From positions 186,001 to 250,000 of the forward strand of contig CANQFA010000001.1 in the NCBI GenBank assembly GCA_947597925.1: a stretch of DNA of 64,000 nt, in the 5' to 3' direction. Source of the stretch: an uncultured Clostridia bacterium. Lineage in GTDB: Bacteria > Bacillota > Clostridia > Christensenellales > Borkfalkiaceae. The notes under the pieces were generated by a model. It ran no database searches and was not told the origin of the DNA. It worked only from the letters and a program-made list of their open reading frames with translations. Shown piece by piece: positions 59,962 through 64,000 of the stretch (within the stretch, counting starts at the first letter, position 1; every line of letters starts with the position of its first letter). The position numbers were made by a program, and so were the translations under genes.

Positions 59962-60858
59962 ATGGGCATTTTTTCGAAGATCAAGGAAGCACTCAAAAAG
60001 ACCAAGGCGAATGTCTCGCAGAAGCTCCGCCAACTCTTTTTGAAAAATAAGATAGGGGATGCCTTTTACGAGGAACTCGAGGAGATCCTCATCTCCTCCG
60101 ATGTCTCCGTGCACACCGCAGAGGAAGTGGTGGAGGAGGTCAAGGAGGAGGCCATCGGCAACAAGGTAAAGGACGAGGCCTTCGTCACCGACCTCTTGAA
60201 GGATATCCTCGAGGAGACCTTAAACGAGGCACCCGTGCCCGAGATCAAGTACCCCTGTATCATCATGCTCGTGGGTGTCAACGGCGTGGGGAAGACGACG
60301 ACGGCGGGAAAACTCGCGGACTATTTTGCCCGCCAAAGGAAGTCCGTGCTCATCGCCGCGGCCGACACCTTCCGCGCCGCCGCGATAGGGCAGCTCGAGG
60401 TATGGGCGGACCGCGCGAACGTGCGCATCGTCAAGCACGAGGAGGGGAGCGACCCCTCCGCCGTGGTCTACGACGCCGTGTCCTCCATGAAGGCGAGAAA
60501 GACGGACGTCCTCCTCATCGACACCGCGGGCCGCCTCCATGTCAAGGAAAACCTCATGAACGAGCTCAAGAAGATGGACAGGGTGGTTTCGCGGGAATAT
60601 CCCGAGGCGACCTTTTATAAGTTCCTCGTGCTCGACGCGACGACGGGGCAAAACGCCTATTCGCAGGCGCGCGTCTTTCGGGACGCCGTCTCGCTCGACG
60701 GCATCATCCTCACCAAGCTCGACGGCACGGCAAAGGGCGGGTTTGTCTTTTCGCTGTGCGGCGAGCTGAAAGTCCCCGTGGTCTTCGCGGGGGTGGGAGA
60801 GAAGCTCGAGGACCTCGAACTCTTCGATGCCGAGCAGTTCGTAGAGGGATTTTTCTGA
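59962..60858 (+). CDS. ftsY: Signal recognition particle receptor FtsY
   Basis: GVNGVGKTTTAGKLADYF, DTFRAAAIGQLEVWADR, DTAGRLHVKENLM. Confidence 0.97.
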   Translation: MGIFSKIKEALKKTKANVSQKLRQLFLKNKIGDAFYEELEEILISSDVSVHTAEEVVEEVKEEAIGNKVKDEAFVTDLLKDILEETLNEAPVPEIKYPCIIMLVGVNGVGKTTTAGKLADYFARQRKSVLIAAADTFRAAAIGQLEVWADRANVRIVKHEEGSDPSAVVYDAVSSMKARKTDVLLIDTAGRLHVKENLMNELKKMDRVVSREYPEATFYKFLVLDATTGQNAYSQARVFRDAVSLDGIILTKLDGTAKGGFVFSLCGELKVPVVFAGVGEKLEDLELFDAEQFVEGFF

Positions 60859-60984
60859 CCCCATCTGCACATTTTGAGAAAATTGGACGGGGGACGAATT
60901 TTCTCGGAAAAATTTTCCCAAACTCTTGACAGATGGCAAAATACTCTGTATAATGGATACGAAAAAATCTTCAGGAGGTAAGTC

Positions 60985-61272
60985 ATGAAAGATTACGAAA
61001 AGAAAGAGATCGCCGGTCTCCCCGCAAAGTACCGCCCGCTCGGCGCATGGAGCTACGTCGGATACTCCATCCTCTTGGGGCTTCCCGTGATAGGGCTGAT
61101 CCTTACGATCATCTTCTCGTTAAGCAGCGATAATATCAACCGCCGCAGCTTTGCGCGCAGCTACCTGTGCGCATGGATCGTTTTGGCCGTGATCGTGGTG
61201 GTCTCCATTGTGGTGGTCGTCACGACCGTCGGCTTCGATGCCTTCTTCGAAACCATCATGCAAATGCAATAG
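60985..61272 (+). CDS. Small two-TM membrane protein (95 aa)
   Basis: ORF with AGGAGG SD at ~60974 and TATAAT upstream; two hydrophobic segments. Confidence 0.65.
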   Translation: MKDYEKKEIAGLPAKYRPLGAWSYVGYSILLGLPVIGLILTIIFSLSSDNINRRSFARSYLCAWIVLAVIVVVSIVVVVTTVGFDAFFETIMQMQ

Positions 61273-61293
61273 GAAAAAATTTCCGAAAAAACC

Positions 61294-61332
61294 GACATCC
61301 GTCAAGGGAAATCGCTTGACGGATGTCTTTTT
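61294..61332. repeat. Hairpin repeat copy 1 (terminator-like)
   Basis: GACATCCGTCAAG-GGAAATCG-CTTGACGGATGTC-TTTTTAT. Confidence 0.85.
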
Positions 61333-61387
61333 ATGTCTTGATTATCAATTCCGCCCGCGCCGTCGGCGCGGGCGGAAGGCATGTGTT

Positions 61388-61993
61388 TTAAGGCAATGTC
61401 ACGGATGTCGAGCCGTATTTCGAGAAGGTGTAATCGATACGGAATCTGCCGCCGCCGCCGTTGTAGCCGACGACTTCCGCGGTGGTAAATCTGTCTCCGC
61501 GCAGTTTGACCCGCGCGTTCGTGATCGTAAACCCGACCGCTGCGGAATAGGTCGAGAGCACATTGTCCTTCAGACGGTAATACTCCCCGTCCTCCTCAAC
61601 TTCGCCGAAGAAGACGGCTTGGAAGATCTCGAGATAGCAATAGTTTGCATCCGCAACCACCGATTCAATGCTCCGATAGCCCGTCTCGTTCCAGCCGTAG
61701 CGCGAGTTGGCATAAGAGTAGACTTTCCCGTTTTCCTCCGTCAGATAGACCGTTTCCGTGGTGCTGTCCCGCGTCATGGCAGCCTTTGCCTTTTGCCCGT
61801 CGACCTCGAGCACGGTGTCGTAATCGTAATGATAAGTGCCCAGAACGACCACCATGGTGACCTCTGCCGTGTAGTTGTCAAAGGCCTTCGTGGCGGCCTC
61901 GAATCTCTCCTCTACGGGTGCACTGCATGCCCCGAACGCGCATGCCGCGCAGAGAATGCTCCCGCAGAGAAGCGCTGTTGCGGTTTTTTTCAT
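61388..61993 (-). CDS. Hypothetical secreted lipoprotein
   Basis: MKKTATALLCGSILCAACAFGACSAP lipobox. Confidence 0.7.
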   Translation of the reverse strand: MKKTATALLCGSILCAACAFGACSAPVEERFEAATKAFDNYTAEVTMVVVLGTYHYDYDTVLEVDGQKAKAAMTRDSTTETVYLTEENGKVYSYANSRYGWNETGYRSIESVVADANYCYLEIFQAVFFGEVEEDGEYYRLKDNVLSTYSAAVGFTITNARVKLRGDRFTTAEVVGYNGGGGRFRIDYTFSKYGSTSVTLP

Positions 61994-62113
61994 AACAACC
62001 TCCATATTTGTACGTCTATCTCCATTATAGCGAAATATAACTATATTGTCAACTCATTTTTAGAAAATTTTAGCTAAAAATTGGAGTAAAATAGGGGAAA
62101 AGGAGGTGTAAAA

Positions 62114-62431
62114 ATGGACGTCATCGGGAGATTGAATGACCTGCGCCTGAAGAGAAACATGAGCGTCTACCGACTGGCCGAGCTCTCCGGCATCAACCAA
62201 TCCACGCTTGCAAATACCTTTTCCCGCGGCACGTCGCCCTCTCTGAAGCATCTCGAGATGATGTGCGAGACGCTCGGGGTGACCCTGTCGCAGTTTTTCG
62301 CCGAGGACGAGGTGCCCATGCGCCTCACCCGCGAGGAGAGCGAGCTCATCGCCAACTTTCGGCGGCTGCCCGAGGAACTACGCCGCGCCGTGGCCGAGAT
62401 CGTCAACACCGTTCCCTCCCTGCGCAGCTGA
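62114..62431 (+). CDS. XRE-family HTH regulator
   Basis: RLNDLRLKRNMSVYRLAELSGINQSTLANTFSRGTSPSLKHLEMMCETLGVTLSQFF. Confidence 0.9.
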   Translation: MDVIGRLNDLRLKRNMSVYRLAELSGINQSTLANTFSRGTSPSLKHLEMMCETLGVTLSQFFAEDEVPMRLTREESELIANFRRLPEELRRAVAEIVNTVPSLRS

Positions 62432-62442
62432 AAAATTTTTCC

Positions 62443-62522
62443 ATCCGTCAAGGGAAATCGCTTGACGGATGTCTTTTTATCTGCTATAATTTCCTGTGTC
62501 AAGGGGAATCGCTTGACGGAGG
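62443..62522. repeat. Hairpin repeat copies 2 (62443-62470) and 3 (62498-62517)
   Basis: ATCCGTCAAG-GGAAATCG-CTTGACGGAT-GTCTTTTTAT and GTCAAG-GGGAATCG-CTTGAC-GGAGG. Confidence 0.85.
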
Positions 62523-62527
62523 TGCGT

Positions 62528-62959
62528 ATGCAGATGGCGACCGTAAAGGGCGACCGCCTCGCGGACATACCGCGAAAAGGGGCGGAGGAGCGCCTCCGCT
62601 ATCTCGGCCTCTTCGATACTTACGGGCCCCTCCTCACCCCCCTCCAGCAGGAGATGTGCGAGCGCAGTTTTCTCTGCGACCTCTCCCTTTCGGAGATCGC
62701 CGAGGAGAAGGGCGTCTCCAAGCAGGCCGTCTCGGACACCCTCAAAAAGAGCAGGGAGCTCCTCGACCTCTACGAGGAGAAATTGCACATCAAGAGGGAC
62801 AATGACGAGTATTCCCTTGCGGTCTCCGACATGATGACGCGCGTCACGCGGGCGCTCGGAGAATTTACCCGCCTGCACCCCGAATTTTCCGAAGAGATGG
62901 CTGCGATCGCGGACATGGTAGCGGTCGGCGAGGTCATCGGCCCCGACGAGGAGGATTAA
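62528..62959 (+). CDS. ylxM: YlxM/p13-like HTH protein upstream of ffh
   Basis: RYLGLFDTYGPLLTPLQQEMCERSFLCDLSLSEIAEEKGVSKQAVSDTLKKSRELLDLYEEKL; synteny with ffh; GGAGG SD. Confidence 0.88.
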   Translation: MQMATVKGDRLADIPRKGAEERLRYLGLFDTYGPLLTPLQQEMCERSFLCDLSLSEIAEEKGVSKQAVSDTLKKSRELLDLYEEKLHIKRDNDEYSLAVSDMMTRVTRALGEFTRLHPEFSEEMAAIADMVAVGEVIGPDEED

Positions 62960-64000
62960 ATGGCACTCTTTCAATCGCTCTCCGAGCGGCTCAACCATAT
63001 CTTTTCCAAGCTCACGAAGCGCGGGAAGCTCACCGAGCTCGAGATAAAGGGCGCGATGCGCGAAGTGCGGGTCGCCCTCCTCGAGGCGGATGTCAACCTG
63101 AAGGTCGTGAAGAGCTTTATCAGCGACGTCTCCGAAAAGGCAGTCGGCCAGCAGGTCTTGGAGAGTCTCAACCCCGCCCAACAGGTCATCAAGATCGTCA
63201 ACGACGAACTCATTGCCCTGATGGGGTCGGGAAATTCCAAGCTCGAGGTCGCCTCCAAGCTCCCCACCGTCATCATGATGTGCGGTCTGCAGGGCGCGGG
63301 CAAGACGACGATGTGCGCCAAGCTCGCCGTCCTCCTCAAAAAACAGGGCAAGAAGCCCCTGCTCGTCGCGGGCGACATCTACCGTCCCGCCGCCATCGAC
63401 CAGCTCAAGGTCGTGGGGGGCAAGGCGGGCGCCGAGGTCTTCGAAAAGGGGACGCAGGACCCCGTCAAGACGGCGAAAGAGGGGGTCGAGTACGCCCGCA
63501 GGATGGGCTTCGACACCGTCATCATCGATACGGCAGGCCGCCTGCATATCGATGAAAAGCTCATGGTGGAGCTCGAAAATATCACCAAGGCGGTCGAGGT
63601 CACCGAGATCCTGCTCACCGTCGATGCCATGACGGGGCAGGACGCGGTCAATGTGGCCGAGACCTTCAACAGCCGTCTCGGCGTCACGGGGGTCATCCTC
63701 ACCAAGCTCGACGGCGATACGCGCGGCGGCGCCTGCCTCTCCATCAAGGCGGTCACGGGCAAGCCCATCAAGTTCATCGGCGTGGGCGAGAAGATCACCG
63801 ATCTCGAGCCCTTCTACCCCGACCGCATGGCGAGCCGCATCCTCGGCATGGGCGATGTGCTCTCCCTCATCGAGAAGGCGCAGGAGGCCGTCACCGAGAA
63901 GGAAGCCAAGGAGATGGAGCGCAAGATCCGCGAGAACTCCTTTACCCTCACCGACTATCTGGCACAGTTTGAGATGCTTAAGAAGATGGGCGGTGCGGGC
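62960..64000 (+). CDS. ffh: Signal recognition particle protein Ffh, 3' end outside the window
   Basis: MALFQSLSERLNHIFSKL, GLQGAGKTTMCAKLA, GDIYRPAAIDQL, DTAGRLHIDEKLM; open to window end. Confidence 0.97.
   Translation, partial: MALFQSLSERLNHIFSKLTKRGKLTELEIKGAMREVRVALLEADVNLKVVKSFISDVSEKAVGQQVLESLNPAQQVIKIVNDELIALMGSGNSKLEVASKLPTVIMMCGLQGAGKTTMCAKLAVLLKKQGKKPLLVAGDIYRPAAIDQLKVVGGKAGAEVFEKGTQDPVKTAKEGVEYARRMGFDTVIIDTAGRLHIDEKLMVELENITKAVEVTEILLTVDAMTGQDAVNVAETFNSRLGVTGVILTKLDGDTRGGACLSIKAVTGKPIKFIGVGEKITDLEPFYPDRMASRILGMGDVLSLIEKAQEAVTEKEAKEMERKIRENSFTLTDYLAQFEMLKKMGGAG

Noticed and set aside
56353-60114. 1253-aa minus-strand ORF antisense to smc/ftsY
   Set aside because: Codon-bias shadow ORF; smc and ftsY motifs are unambiguous on the plus strand.
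62462-62527. N-terminally extended YlxM start (MTDVFLSAIISCVKGNRLTEVR...)
   Set aside because: The extension translates the hairpin repeat and promoter; a GGAGG SD precedes ATG 62528.
1-64000. CRISPR arrays, tRNA/rRNA genes, prophage or transposase genes
   Set aside because: Looked for in intergenic regions and the ORF track; nothing convincing seen. A tRNAscan/CRT run would be decisive.

Overview
GC-rich chromosomal window from a Clostridia-like Bacillota genome (assignment inferred from gene content and order; no search was run). It begins inside a RelA/SpoT gene and ends inside ffh. Core blocks recognised: pnp-rpsO; comEC-holA; cdaA-lysC; tkt; rpsB-tsf-pyrH-frr-uppS-cdsA-dxr-rseP; plsX-rnc-smc-ftsY-(insert)-ylxM-ffh. 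Accessory content: (1) an XRE regulator, EcoRI-family adenine methyltransferase and DUF262-HNH cassette at 20.5-23.0 kb, which looks like a restriction/defence module with a phased operator array; (2) a co-directional ~18 kb locus at 36.7-54.5 kb encoding a ~2570-aa S8 protease with BspA-type repeats, a lipoprotein, a complete Opp peptide importer and a small membrane protein. In that importer the OppD ATPase carries a ~285-aa insertion with about four predicted TM helices between Walker A and the Q-loop; (3) a TPP-riboswitch-controlled ThiT with an extra N-terminal membrane domain. Other observations: a 37-aa micro-ORF where cdaR is expected, a ComEC whose C-terminal MBL domain looks degenerate, a frameshifted nitroreductase, recurring hairpin repeats that double as terminator and -35 element, and an over-represented CGGACATGG motif, partly placed at terminators and start codons, that resembles a DNA-uptake-type sequence. 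No tRNA, rRNA, CRISPR array or prophage was recognised.
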